Shown: one piece after another, positions 35,742-44,332 of the stretch | Layout: each line of letters begins with the position of its first letter | Numbering within the stretch: the stretch's first letter is position 1 | NCBI GenBank assembly: GCA_965232405.1 | Contig: OZ246966.1 | Location: forward strand, 1,736,001-1,800,000 | Source: RCIO01 sp965232405 | GTDB taxonomy: Bacteria; Pseudomonadota; Alphaproteobacteria; Rhizobiales; Rhizobiaceae | DNA length: 64,000 nt | Direction of reading: 5' to 3' | Made by a program: the position numbers and the translations under genes | The notes under the pieces: model-generated | What the model was told of the DNA's origin: nothing | Seen by the model: the letters and a program-made list of their open reading frames with translations, nothing else | Database searches by the model: none

Positions 35742-36530
35742 ATGAGCGAAGAAAAGGCCGAAACCATCGATGTCGACGGCAACGCCATCGCCGTGCGTTA
35801 CCGCAAGGGCGGCAATCCGGGTCTGGTGTGGCTCGGCGGCTTCAAATCGGACATGGCCGGCACCAAGGCCGACGTGCTGGACCGGTGGGCGGCCGAAAAC
35901 GGCTACGCCTACACACGGCACGACTATTCCGGCCACGGCATTTCCGGCGGGCGCTTCGAGGACGGCACGATCTCGCGCTGGCTGACAGAAAGCCTTGCCG
36001 TGTTCGATCGTTTCACCGAGGGGCCACAAATCCTCGTCGGATCGTCGATGGGCGGCTGGATCGCGCTGAGGATGGCGCAGGAGCTCAACAAAGCGGGTCG
36101 GAGCGACCGGCTTGCCGGGCTGCTGCTGATCGCGCCCGCGCCCGACTTCACCGTTGAACTGATGGAGCCTGAATTGACCGACGCACAGCGTGCGGCACTG
36201 GACAGCCAGGGCTATTTCGAGGAACCGTCGGAATATTCGGACCAGCCGAATGTCTACACCAAAGCCCTTTTCGAAGACGGTCGGCAAAACCGCGTGCTGA
36301 CCGGGATCATCGACACGCACTGTCCGGTGCATATCCTGCAGGGATCGGCCGACCCTGATGTGCCGCCCGCACATGCGCACAGGCTGATCGAACATCTGCC
36401 ATCTGACGATGCAACGCTGACGTTGGTTCGCGACGGCGACCACCGGCTGTCGAGGGAGGAGGATCTGGCTCTCCTGACGCGAACGGCGGAAGGTCTTGTC
36501 GCACTGCACAAACAGAGCCGCACGACCTGA
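35742..36530 (+). CDS. alpha/beta hydrolase
   Basis: A 262-residue serine hydrolase. VWLGGFKSDMAGTKAD forms the oxyanion loop, YSGHGISGG follows, and the nucleophile elbow is VGSSMGGWIAL near residue 105. Asp lies in LQGSADPDVPP and His in RDGDHRLSREEDL near the end. It resembles ABHD10-type palmitoyl thioesterases and carboxylesterases; substrate unknown. It is divergent from infC, with GGAG 8 bases before the ATG. Confidence 0.88.
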   Translation: MSEEKAETIDVDGNAIAVRYRKGGNPGLVWLGGFKSDMAGTKADVLDRWAAENGYAYTRHDYSGHGISGGRFEDGTISRWLTESLAVFDRFTEGPQILVGSSMGGWIALRMAQELNKAGRSDRLAGLLLIAPAPDFTVELMEPELTDAQRAALDSQGYFEEPSEYSDQPNVYTKALFEDGRQNRVLTGIIDTHCPVHILQGSADPDVPPAHAHRLIEHLPSDDATLTLVRDGDHRLSREEDLALLTRTAEGLVALHKQSRTT

Positions 36531-36677
36531 GAGATCAAAGCTGGCCGATTATCCTATGATTTTACAATAGCTTATCCGATTTCTCCGATTTCGTTATTGA
36601 AACAGTTAAAGCCTGTTCCCATCTCGAAATCATGCAGCCAGCGAGGTTGCACAGCACTGACAGGGAACCGGTAAGAG

Positions 36678-37124
36678 ATGACCAATTCCGCACTGATACG
36701 TCCCGCCTGGACGCCAGCCACCATCGCCCTGATGGTGATCGGCTTCATGGTGTTTTGGCCGCTCGGCCTTGCCATGCTTGCCTACATTCTGTGGGGCGAC
36801 CGTCTCGGCGAATTCAAACGTGACGTGAACCGGGCGACAGACGGCATGTTCGCCAATTGCCGCCGCGGAGCGCACCGTGGCTATCATGCCCGCACCGGCA
36901 ACGTCGCGTTCGACGAATGGCGCGAAAAAGAGCTGGAGCGTATCGAGGAAGAGCGCCGCAAGCTTGACGAGATGCGCGAGCAGTTCGACGACTACCTGCG
37001 CGAGCTGCGCCGGGCCAGGGACCAGGACGAGTTCGACCGCTTCATGGCCGAGCGCTCCAAATCCACCCCCGCCCCGACTTCGAAAAAGAAGAAGGACAAG
37101 GGCGAAGGCCTGCTCGACGACTAA
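36678..37124 (+). CDS. DUF2852 membrane-anchored protein
   Basis: A 148-residue protein: one hydrophobic hairpin (about residues 15-40, TIALMVIGFMVFWPLGLAMLA) and a long charged coiled coil from about 80 to 130 (EWREKELERIEEERRKLDEM), with a Lys-rich tail. It is widely found in rhizobia as DUF2852; its role is unknown. The preceding 147-base gap is AT-rich. A terminator follows the stop by 24 bases. Confidence 0.9.
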   Translation: MTNSALIRPAWTPATIALMVIGFMVFWPLGLAMLAYILWGDRLGEFKRDVNRATDGMFANCRRGAHRGYHARTGNVAFDEWREKELERIEEERRKLDEMREQFDDYLRELRRARDQDEFDRFMAERSKSTPAPTSKKKKDKGEGLLDD

Positions 37125-37148
37125 GCTCGAGCTTGATGACGGACAGGA

Positions 37149-37177
37149 AACGGCGCCTCAGGGCGCCGTTTTTTATT
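37149..37177 (+). terminator. terminator after the DUF2852 gene
   Basis: AACGGCGCC (37149-37157) and GGCGCCGTT (37162-37170) form a 9-bp stem with a TCAG loop, followed by a T-rich run. The run also encodes the stop codon of the minus-strand small frame (37173-37175). Confidence 0.85.
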
Positions 37178-37367
37178 TGATGATCGGAGCCGCCTTGATC
37201 GTCTTGCCGATCTTGTCTTCGACGATCTGGCGCAATTCTAGGATGCCCCCAACTTCGTTTTCGATCGCAGTTCTTAGTCGTTGGTCGTGGCCGGGTAGAA
37301 AATCGCCACCACGTGTACGGTCGCCGCACCCACATTCGCAATATTTCGAAGCCTTCTCCCGTCCTCC
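37173..37367 (-). CDS. small Cys-rich open frame with PGHD motif, apparently lacking a start codon
   Basis: The minus-strand frame after a TAG (37368-37370) encodes about 60 residues: a CECGCG cluster, then GGDFLPGHDQRLRTAI, VGGILELRQIVEDKIGK and a Lys end. The CxCGCG plus FLPGHD pattern looks like a small zinc-ribbon protein seen as an unnamed gene in other bacteria. AGGGAGGA (37362-37369) would be a good ribosome site, but the codon at the right distance is AAG (37353-37355) rather than ATG, and no start codon exists in the N-terminal part. So it is either a gene with a mutated start or a non-standard start. Coding-like codon use supports it being, or having been, a gene. Confidence 0.45.
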   Translation of the reverse strand, partial: GGREKASKYCECGCGDRTRGGDFLPGHDQRLRTAIENEVGGILELRQIVEDKIGKTIKAAPIIK

Positions 37368-37426
37368 CTACATCTCGTTGTGAAATGATGAGGTCAGTCG
37401 CGCACCGAATCAACTAAATTGCAGCC

Positions 37427-38179
37427 ATGAGCCTCGCCTTCCTGCGCAAGCGAAAGACGCCCAGCCCGCCGCTTGAGCGCACTCACGAGGTTGGCGGGCG
37501 CTCGCTGCCGCTGCGCATCGTTGAAAACGACCGTGCAACACGGCTGACACTGAGGATCGCGGCGGGCGGAACCGGCCTGCGCATCACCGTTCCACCCGGC
37601 GTTTCGCAGCGTGAGATCGACCGATTCATCGAACGCCATCAGGGCTGGCTGGAAAAGCGCATCGCGATGCTGCCGGACCAGCCGCAGGTGCGGCCGGGCA
37701 TCAAAGTGCCGGTGCGCGGCGTGCCGCATCTGATCGTTCACGAACCCGGCAAACGCGGCATGGCCGAAGCGACCACGACTGAAGACGGTCCGGTGCTGAT
37801 CGTGCATGGCGACCGTCGCTACCTGGCGCGGCGTGTCGCGGACTTCCTCAAGCGCGAAGCAAAACGCGAGATCGAGGCGCTGGTCGCCAAACACACGGCG
37901 ACAGTCGGCCGCCGCGCCAAGTCCGTGCGCTTCAAGGATACGACGTCGCGATGGGGATCATGCACGTCGGACGGCGCGCTTTCCTTCTCGTGGCGCATCG
38001 CTATGGCGCCGGCTGCGGTGATCGACTACCTCGTCGCACATGAGGTGGCACACCTGATTGAGATGAACCACGGGCCGAAATTCTGGAAGCTGTGCAGGGA
38101 GCTCTGCCCGCGCACCGACGAGGCGAAGACATGGCTCAAGCGTAACGGCCCGGCGCTACAGGCCATCGGGTTCGGCTGA
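37427..38179 (+). CDS. YgjP-like metallopeptidase (DUF45, M48-related)
   Basis: A 250-residue protein with the gluzincin motif VAHEVAHLIEMNHGPKFWKL near residue 205, and the DUF45 signature SRWGSCTSDGALSFSWRIAMAP just before it. The N-terminal half is a beta-rich domain. Zinc is bound by the two His of HEVAH and a downstream residue. Substrate unknown. It starts MSLAFLRKRKT. It is convergent with the AI-2E transporter, three bases between stops. Confidence 0.9.
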   Translation: MSLAFLRKRKTPSPPLERTHEVGGRSLPLRIVENDRATRLTLRIAAGGTGLRITVPPGVSQREIDRFIERHQGWLEKRIAMLPDQPQVRPGIKVPVRGVPHLIVHEPGKRGMAEATTTEDGPVLIVHGDRRYLARRVADFLKREAKREIEALVAKHTATVGRRAKSVRFKDTTSRWGSCTSDGALSFSWRIAMAPAAVIDYLVAHEVAHLIEMNHGPKFWKLCRELCPRTDEAKTWLKRNGPALQAIGFG

Positions 38180-38182
38180 GGC

Positions 38183-39277
38183 TCAGCTGACCCGTTGCTG
38201 ATTGACGCCGGGCAGGATGTTGCGCGCGATCGCGAAGAAGATCAGCAAAGCGGGAATGGCGATGAAGCCGCCGATCGGCCCCCACAGCCAAATCCAGAAT
38301 GCCAACGCAAGCAGAACCAGAAACGGATTGAGCGTCATTGTGCGGCCGACCACCATCGGCGTTACGAACTGAGCCTCGATCAGGTTTAGGCCGAGATAGG
38401 CCAGCGGAGGCACGAGGCTCTGGCCAATCGTGTCGCCTACCGACAGGCCAACTGCAAAAAGAATGACGGCCATCACCGCTGGCCCAATATAGATGACGAA
38501 GTTCAACAGGCCGGCGAGTGCACCCCAAAGAAGCGGCGAAGGCACGCCGATAAGCCACATCACCAATGCGACCGCCAACCCCAACCCGGCATTGATTGCT
38601 GCGATCGAGAGAAGATAGCGCGAAACCAGCGACTCCACATCGCGGAAAATGTGCGCGACCCGCCAACGCAGCCGGCGGTTTACGAAGATGCGCAAAAGCG
38701 TGGCGCGGATGTCGTTTCGGGTGGCGACGAAGAAATAGAGGCTGGCAACGAACAGAAGGATTTGGGCAACAATCGCCGGCGCCAATATTGCGACATCTTC
38801 TACACCGGCTCCCTCCTGTTCCACGCGCACTGCGGTACCAGAGCCGCCCATAAGCGACCCCATCTCATCCTGGAGGTTCCTGAGCGCGTTGATGGGACCG
38901 CGGAGCTCGGCAAGATGAACCTGCAGCCGATTCCAGATGCGCGGCAACTCACCGGCCCAGAACGAAAGCGGGGCCATAAGTGCAATCGCCAGCGCGCAAA
39001 CCACCGCAATGAAAAGGAGCACGACCGCCGCCGAGGACAGCCAACTCGGGCTCCCGCTTCGCTCCAGCCTGTTGGCGACAGGCCCGAGCATCAGCCCGAC
39101 GGTAACCGCCAGCGCGACCGGCATGAGAATGAACGCGCCGGCATGCAACGCAAAGACCGATCCGACTATGCCAACCGCGATGATCGCGATATCGGCACTG
39201 CGGCCGAGCAGGAGATCGATATCGACCTTGAGCGGAAGGCGCGCGACCGGCGGGAGCTTGGTGTCAGGTTTCTTCAT
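38183..39277 (-). CDS. AI-2E family (PerM/TqsA-like) transporter
   Basis: A 364-residue inner membrane protein with seven to eight segments. IIAVGIVGSVFALHAGAFILMPVALAV, a soluble middle part (about 130-200), and the PVMAVILFAVGLSVGDTIGQSLVPPLAYLGLNLIEAQFVTPMVVGR region are hallmarks of the family. The P-x-x-G-R and N-P-F motifs (VGRTMTLNPFLVLLALAFW) near residue 315 are intact. Cargo cannot be predicted; the AI-2 name is historic. The ATG at 39277 replaces a longer open frame. It is divergent from the lipoprotein gene. Confidence 0.9.
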   Translation of the reverse strand: MKKPDTKLPPVARLPLKVDIDLLLGRSADIAIIAVGIVGSVFALHAGAFILMPVALAVTVGLMLGPVANRLERSGSPSWLSSAAVVLLFIAVVCALAIALMAPLSFWAGELPRIWNRLQVHLAELRGPINALRNLQDEMGSLMGGSGTAVRVEQEGAGVEDVAILAPAIVAQILLFVASLYFFVATRNDIRATLLRIFVNRRLRWRVAHIFRDVESLVSRYLLSIAAINAGLGLAVALVMWLIGVPSPLLWGALAGLLNFVIYIGPAVMAVILFAVGLSVGDTIGQSLVPPLAYLGLNLIEAQFVTPMVVGRTMTLNPFLVLLALAFWIWLWGPIGGFIAIPALLIFFAIARNILPGVNQQRVS

Positions 39278-39382
39278 GGCAGATCGATTGACCGCGAAAT
39301 TGGGCTGCTTGACGGCAGACCCGGCGACTTCACATTCGCGGATCCGGCAATATAAGTAACCCATATTCCGGAGGGCGGCATT

Positions 39383-39946
39383 TTGAATAAGAGAATCATC
39401 GGCTTGATCGCAGTCGTTCTGGTTATGGGCGGCTGTCAGGCGCCACAAAGCGTACAGGATTTTTCAAACCGGCAGATGAGCCGCTATGCGGTCGGGAAAT
39501 CCTATGCGCAGGTCGCAGCTACGCCCGACTTCGAAGAGGATTCTCTCGGCAGGGTGAAGCTCTTTGGCCAGCCCATCGGGTCGTACCAGCTTGCATCCGG
39601 CGACACCGTACACCGGCATATCAAGCGTTATGCCGCCGGCGGCGTGTCGACCGATTTCGGCATTATCAGGAGCAGTGAGAAGATTCGCTACCAGTACAGG
39701 CTGGCCTATTTCCGCGTCGGTCCAGACGGAATCGTCAAAGACATGGCCGTCGGCACGGTTCCGGGCGAGACCAACAAATGTGTCGGCTACTTCTTCGGCA
39801 TCGTGCAGAACTGCGAGGACGGAGAGACGCCAGCGCAGTCGATCGTCATCTACGATCAGGTGGTGCGCACCCAGGACGGGCAACCCATCACCGCATGGGG
39901 ACCGTCGGCAGCCAGCCCGCCTGCACCTGCTGCAACGTCAGGCTGA
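39383..39946 (+). CDS. putative lipoprotein, unknown function
   Basis: A 187-residue protein with a lipobox: KRIIGLIAVVLVMGGCQAP gives Cys as the lipid anchor at residue 18. After it comes a beta-rich domain with two later Cys (ETNKCVGYFFGIVQNCEDG) and a Pro/Ala tail. The start is TTG (39383) with GGAGGG 7 bases upstream; no ATG suits the signal peptide. No family recognised. Presumably in the outer or inner membrane facing the periplasm. Confidence 0.75.
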   Translation: MNKRIIGLIAVVLVMGGCQAPQSVQDFSNRQMSRYAVGKSYAQVAATPDFEEDSLGRVKLFGQPIGSYQLASGDTVHRHIKRYAAGGVSTDFGIIRSSEKIRYQYRLAYFRVGPDGIVKDMAVGTVPGETNKCVGYFFGIVQNCEDGETPAQSIVIYDQVVRTQDGQPITAWGPSAASPPAPAATSG

Positions 39947-39986
39947 ATCTCGACTCTTCGCTCAGTGCGCGGTATTTGGCGCAATC

Positions 39987-40646
39987 ATGGCTCTCGACAT
40001 CAAGATTTGCGGGTTGAAGACGGCTGAAACCATAGATGCCGCGCTCGAATGTGGGGCGTCTCACATCGGCTTCAACTTTTTTGCCAAGAGCCCGCGCTAC
40101 ATCGCGCCGGAACTTGCGGGCGACCTGCGCCTTGCCGCACGCGGCAGGGCTGAAGCAGTGTCAGTAACTGTCGATGCCGACAACGCCTTTCTGGACGAGA
40201 TCGTCATGGCCATGTCGCCCGACTGGCTGCAACTGCACGGCCGCGAAACGCCGGAGCGCGTCTCGGCGGTCAGGGAGCGCTACAGCCTGCCGGTGATCAA
40301 GGCGCTCGCCATTTCGGAAGCCACCGACCTAGAGCGAATCGAGGCCTATCGGAACGTCGCCGACAAGTTCCTGCTCGACGCCAAGCCGCCCAAAGGCTCC
40401 GAGCTTCCGGGCGGCAACGGGCTCGCCTTCGACTGGCGACTGCTTGCCGCCCTTGACGCGGATATCGACTACATGCTTTCCGGAGGGCTCAACGCCGCCA
40501 ATATCGGCGAGGCCCTGCGTCTGACGAACCCGCCCGGACTTGACCTGTCCTCCGGCGTCGAAAGCGCGCCGGGCGTCAAGGATGTGGGGCTGATTTCGGA
40601 GTTTTTCCGGGCCGTTCGGGACGCGCAGTCGACAAGCGCAGCCTGA
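39987..40646 (+). CDS. trpF: phosphoribosylanthranilate isomerase
   Basis: A 219-residue TIM-barrel isomerase of tryptophan synthesis. Catalytic Cys lies in DIKICGLKT near residue 8; VSVTVDADNAFLDEIV, WLQLHGRETPERV and FLLDAKPPKGSELPGGNG follow; the phosphate loops are LSGGLNAANIGEAL and DLSSGVESAPGVKD with the catalytic Asp earlier. trpB starts 27 bases later. The ATG at 39987 is the family start. Confidence 0.96.
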   Translation: MALDIKICGLKTAETIDAALECGASHIGFNFFAKSPRYIAPELAGDLRLAARGRAEAVSVTVDADNAFLDEIVMAMSPDWLQLHGRETPERVSAVRERYSLPVIKALAISEATDLERIEAYRNVADKFLLDAKPPKGSELPGGNGLAFDWRLLAALDADIDYMLSGGLNAANIGEALRLTNPPGLDLSSGVESAPGVKDVGLISEFFRAVRDAQSTSAA

Positions 40647-40673
40647 CTGCCCGAATAGTCAGGAGGCCGGGCG

Positions 40674-41894
40674 ATGAACAAGCCGGCGCTGCCCAATTCA
40701 TTCCGCACCGGACCCGACGAGCAGGGCATGTTCGGCATTTTCGGCGGGCGCTTCGTCGCCGAAACGCTGATGCCGCTGATCCTCGACCTCGAACATCACT
40801 GGAACGAGGCCAAGGACGACCCGGCATTCAAGGCCGAAATCGAAAACCTCAACACGCATTATACAGGTCGGCCGTCGCCGCTCTATTTCGCCGAGCGGCT
40901 GACGGGGCATCTCGGCGGCGCGAAGATCTATTTCAAGCGCGACGAGCTCAACCACACAGGTTCGCACAAGATCAACAATTGCCTTGGCCAGATCCTGCTG
41001 GCCAGACGCATGGGCAAGACGCGCATCATCGCGGAGACGGGTGCGGGCCAGCACGGCGTGGCATCGGCCACCGTTGCGGCGCGCTTCGGCCTGCCCTGCG
41101 TTGTCTATATGGGCTCCACCGATGTGGAGCGACAGGCGCCCAACGTGTTTCGCATGAAGCTGCTTGGCGCCGAAGTGCGCCCGGTCACGTCCGGCCACGG
41201 AACACTCAAGGACGCCATGAACGAGGCGCTGCGCGACTGGGTGACCAATGTCGAGGACACTTATTACCTGATCGGCACCGCGGCCGGACCGCATCCCTAT
41301 CCGGAACTGGTGCGCGAGTTTCAGTCAGTGATCGGCCGCGAAGTGCGCGAGCAAATGATGGAAGCCGAGGGCAGGCTGCCTGACATGCTGGTGGCGGCTG
41401 TCGGCGGTGGATCAAATGCGATCGGCCTGTTCCATCCCTTCCTGGACGACAAGAGCGTTCAGATCGTGGGCGTCGAAGCCGGTGGCAAGGGCCTTTCAGG
41501 TGACGAGCATTGCGCTTCGCTGACCGCCGGCCAGCCCGGCGTGCTGCACGGCAACCGCACCTACCTGCTCCAGAACGAGGACGGCCAGATCAAGGACGGC
41601 CACTCAATTTCGGCCGGACTGGACTATCCCGGCATCGGGCCGGAGCATTCATGGCTGAAGGAGAGCGGTCGGGTCGAATATGTTCCGATCACCGACGATG
41701 AGACGCTGGAGGCTTTCCAACTGCTCACGCGGCTTGAAGGCATCATCCCCGCGCTCGAGCCCAGCCACGCGCTGGCAGAGGTGATGAAACGGGCGCCGAA
41801 GATGAGCAAGGACCAGATCATCGTGATGAATCTTTGCGGTCGCGGCGACAAGGATGTCTTCACCGTCGGCAAGCTACTCGGACATGAGCTATAG
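40674..41894 (+). CDS. trpB: tryptophan synthase beta subunit
   Basis: A 406-residue PLP enzyme that joins indole and serine. The PLP Lys is in NHTGSHKINNCLGQ near residue 99; GAGQHGVASATVAA, and the GGGSNAIG phosphate loop near 243 follow. GGCIF-like FGGRFVAETLMP is at the N-terminus. All expected elements are present and length is typical. It precedes two small genes and trpA on the same strand. Confidence 0.98.
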   Translation: MNKPALPNSFRTGPDEQGMFGIFGGRFVAETLMPLILDLEHHWNEAKDDPAFKAEIENLNTHYTGRPSPLYFAERLTGHLGGAKIYFKRDELNHTGSHKINNCLGQILLARRMGKTRIIAETGAGQHGVASATVAARFGLPCVVYMGSTDVERQAPNVFRMKLLGAEVRPVTSGHGTLKDAMNEALRDWVTNVEDTYYLIGTAAGPHPYPELVREFQSVIGREVREQMMEAEGRLPDMLVAAVGGGSNAIGLFHPFLDDKSVQIVGVEAGGKGLSGDEHCASLTAGQPGVLHGNRTYLLQNEDGQIKDGHSISAGLDYPGIGPEHSWLKESGRVEYVPITDDETLEAFQLLTRLEGIIPALEPSHALAEVMKRAPKMSKDQIIVMNLCGRGDKDVFTVGKLLGHEL

Positions 41895-41932
41895 TGCAGG
41901 AATAGAGCCAGCAGCCGGGAGGCAAGCCAGCC

Positions 41933-42172
41933 ATGTTCGAAATCTATCGTTCGAAGCAGAACCCGCAACACTATGTGGCGATTCGCGCCGACGACATGCG
42001 CGAGAATCCCGTGGGCATACGCGAAAGCCGCAATCTCGCACTGATGACAAAAATCGCCGATGACGACGCCAAGCGCATCGCCTTTGATGGCGGCGAGGCG
42101 ATGACCCGGATCGCGCGGGATGGTTTCTACGCCTTCGCCGTCACGATCCAGGTGCGCGAGGGCGTGGATTGA
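41933..42172 (+). CDS. small protein of unknown function between trpB and trpA
   Basis: A 79-residue protein, MFEIYRSKQNPQHYVAIRADD to VREGVD, without signal peptide or membrane segment. GGGAGGC lies 9 bases before the ATG. No family recognised. Its stop is overlapped by the start of the next gene, and it lies 38 bases after trpB, so it is in the trp transcript. Confidence 0.7.
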   Translation: MFEIYRSKQNPQHYVAIRADDMRENPVGIRESRNLALMTKIADDDAKRIAFDGGEAMTRIARDGFYAFAVTIQVREGVD

Positions 42173-42441
42173 TCGAGCTGTTCGTGATCTATGCGAGCGA
42201 AGAAGAAGCGCAGGATCAGACACGGCAGGTGATCGAGGCTGGTCTTGCCAACTCCGCTGTTCTGGTCAGCGCGCGGGCGCAAGGCCGTTGGAGCCATCTG
42301 GACGAGAATGCGATGCTTGCCGTCTACAAGATATACGATGCCGAAATCGGCCCTGCCGCTAAGGCGTTCATTGCTGATATTCACCCGAGCGAGAAGCCGG
42401 AAATCCTTCGCGGGAGTTGCGGCAACGGGTCGGAAAGCTAG
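42169..42441 (+). CDS. CutA-like small protein between trpB and trpA
   Basis: A 90-residue protein starting with TTG, which overlaps the previous stop by three bases; GAGG lies about 7 bases upstream. The ferredoxin-like pattern of CutA is faintly visible: FVIYASEEEAQDQTRQVIEAGLANSAVLVS, then the tail FIADIHPSEKPEIL, like the HPYEVPEI end of CutA. It is shorter than usual CutA (about 105) and lacks its SxYxWxG centre. So the call is tentative. Confidence 0.5.
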   Translation: MIELFVIYASEEEAQDQTRQVIEAGLANSAVLVSARAQGRWSHLDENAMLAVYKIYDAEIGPAAKAFIADIHPSEKPEILRGSCGNGSES

Positions 42442-42458
42442 ATCTACAGGGAAACCGC

Positions 42459-43298
42459 ATGACCACACGCATTGACCGCCGCTTCGCGGCGCTGAAGGCC
42501 GAGGGCCGGCCGGCGCTCGTCACCTATTTCATGGGCGGCGACCCGGATTACGACACCTCGCTGTCGATCATGAAAGCGCTGCCCAAGGCGGGTGCTGACG
42601 TGATCGAACTCGGCATGCCGTTTTCCGATCCGATGGCCGACGGGCCGGCGATCCAGGCGGCGGGCCTGCGCGCGCTCAAGGGCGGGCAGACGCTGGTCAA
42701 GACGCTCGGCATGGCCGCAGAATTCCGCAAAGGCGATGATCATACGCCGATTGTGATGATGGGTTATTACAACCCGATCTACATCTACGGTGTGGAGCGC
42801 TTCCTGGCAGACGCCAAGGCAGCCGGGATCGACGGGCTGATCATCGTCGACCTGCCACCGGAAATGGACGAGGAATTGTGCGTCCCCGCACTGCGGGCCG
42901 GGCTCAACTTCATCCGCCTCGCCACGCCGACAACGGATGACAAGCGGCTGCCGACGGTGCTGAACAACACGTCCGGCTTCGTCTATTACGTCTCCATGAC
43001 CGGCATCACCGGCTCGGCGCTGCCCGACACTACCAAGGTCGGCGCCGCGGTGGAGCGCATCAAGGCCCATACGGACCTGCCGGTCTGTGTCGGTTTCGGC
43101 GTCAAGACAGCCGAGCAGGCGCGCGCCATCGGCGCTTCGGCCGACGGTGTGGTCGTGGGCACGGCGATCGTCAACGCCGTCGCGAATGTGCTTGGCCCTG
43201 ACGGCAAGAAGACAGCCGATCCGGCCGAAGCCGTGGCAACCCTCGTCGGCGGGCTGGCGCAAGGTGTTCGCCAGTCCCGCCTTGCCGCCGCCCAATAG
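42459..43298 (+). CDS. trpA: tryptophan synthase alpha subunit
   Basis: A 279-residue TIM-barrel that releases indole from indole-3-glycerol phosphate. Catalytic Glu in GADVIELGMPFSDPMADGPAIQ near residue 50 and Asp in GIDGLIIVDLPPEM near residue 133 are present, as is the phosphate loop VCVGFGVKTAEQA. Its partner is trpB, here 564 bases upstream, past two small genes. The ATG at 42459 is the family start. Its stop lies in a hairpin. Confidence 0.98.
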   Translation: MTTRIDRRFAALKAEGRPALVTYFMGGDPDYDTSLSIMKALPKAGADVIELGMPFSDPMADGPAIQAAGLRALKGGQTLVKTLGMAAEFRKGDDHTPIVMMGYYNPIYIYGVERFLADAKAAGIDGLIIVDLPPEMDEELCVPALRAGLNFIRLATPTTDDKRLPTVLNNTSGFVYYVSMTGITGSALPDTTKVGAAVERIKAHTDLPVCVGFGVKTAEQARAIGASADGVVVGTAIVNAVANVLGPDGKKTADPAEAVATLVGGLAQGVRQSRLAAAQ

Positions 43299-43314
43299 AT
43301 TCTCCATCTATTGG
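43292..43314 (+). promoter_or_regulatory. hairpin spanning the trpA stop
   Basis: CCAATAGAT and ATCTATTGG form a perfect 9-bp stem with a TCTCC loop, covering the trpA stop TAG (43296-43298). No T-run follows (GCGCTAGCGC comes next). It could be a weak terminator or stabilise trpA mRNA before accD. Confidence 0.5.
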
Positions 43315-43365
43315 CGCTAGCGCGCTAGAAATCAGGGCAATCGTACCGCCCGAAGGAGCTCAGCC

Positions 43366-44301
43366 ATGAACTGGATCACCAATTTCGTGCGTCCCAAGGT
43401 CAACGCCATGCTGGGCCGCCGCGACATTCCCGAGAACCTCTGGATCAAGGATCCCGAGACCGGCGAAATGGTGTTCCACAAGGATCTTGAGGAGAACCAG
43501 TACGTCATTCCCTCGTCCGGGCATCACATGCGGATCGCCGCCAAGGAGCGGCTGCAGCATTTCTTCGACGATGGCGAATACGAGCTGCTCGAAAGTCCCA
43601 AGGTTCCGACCGATCCGCTGAAATTCCGTGACGAGAAGCGTTATGTCGACCGGCTGAAGGAAGCGCGCACCAAAACCGCGCTTGAAGACGCCGTTGTTGC
43701 CACCACCGGTTCGATCGAGGAATTGCCGATCGTGGCGGTGGTGCAGGATTTCGCGTTCATGGGCGGTTCGCTGGGTCTGGCCGCCGGCGAGACCATCATC
43801 AAGGCGTTCGAGACCGCGCTGGAAATGAAGCGGCCAATGGTGCTGTTTGCTGCATCGGGCGGCGCGCGCATGCAGGAGGGCATCCTGTCTTTGATGCAGC
43901 TTCCGCGAACGACCGTCGCAGTCGACCGGCTGAAGGAAGCGGGGCTTCCCTATATCGTCGTTCTGACCAATCCGACCACGGGCGGCGTCACCGCTTCCTA
44001 CGCAATGCTGGGCGACATCCACATCGCCGAGCCGGGAGCACTGATCGGTTTTGCCGGTCCGCGCGTTATCGAGCAGACAATTCGCGAGAAGCTGCCGGAA
44101 GGTTTCCAGCGCGCCGAATATCTGATGGAACACGGCATGGTGGACATGGTTGTCTCGCGCCTCGACATGAAGGCAACGGTCTCACGGCTCTTGCGCATGC
44201 TGCTGAAGAACCCGCCAGCGGCCACGAAGGAACCGGAGCAGACGGAGACGCCCGTTCTGCCGGCGCCCGAAACCGAGGCCTCCCAACAGGCATCGGCCTG
44301 A
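43366..44301 (+). CDS. accD: acetyl-CoA carboxylase carboxyltransferase beta subunit, zinc-finger Cys lost
   Basis: A 311-residue subunit of the fatty-acid starter enzyme, cytosolic, partner AccA. The crotonase-like core is normal: GGSLGLAAGE, FAASGGARMQEGILSLMQLPR, and NPTTGGVTASYAMLGDI, GFAGPRVIEQTI. The N-terminal C4 zinc ribbon is degenerate: the four Cys of other AccD (WxKC..C, CPxC) are here Asp29, Thr32, Ile48 and Ser51. The flanking WIK, GEMVFHKDLEENQYVIPSSGHHMRI are kept. Partial loss is known in rhizobia. GGAG lies 9 bases before the ATG. Confidence 0.96.
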   Translation: MNWITNFVRPKVNAMLGRRDIPENLWIKDPETGEMVFHKDLEENQYVIPSSGHHMRIAAKERLQHFFDDGEYELLESPKVPTDPLKFRDEKRYVDRLKEARTKTALEDAVVATTGSIEELPIVAVVQDFAFMGGSLGLAAGETIIKAFETALEMKRPMVLFAASGGARMQEGILSLMQLPRTTVAVDRLKEAGLPYIVVLTNPTTGGVTASYAMLGDIHIAEPGALIGFAGPRVIEQTIREKLPEGFQRAEYLMEHGMVDMVVSRLDMKATVSRLLRMLLKNPPAATKEPEQTETPVLPAPETEASQQASA

Positions 44302-44332
44302 TCTTTCCGCTGCCGGGTGCGCCCGGCCTGCA

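Noticed and set aside
37042..37413. A 123-codon minus-strand frame across the DUF2852 end
   Set aside because: It overlaps the DUF2852 gene and the terminator in another frame and has no motif; the neighbouring frame with the Cys motifs is the meaningful one.
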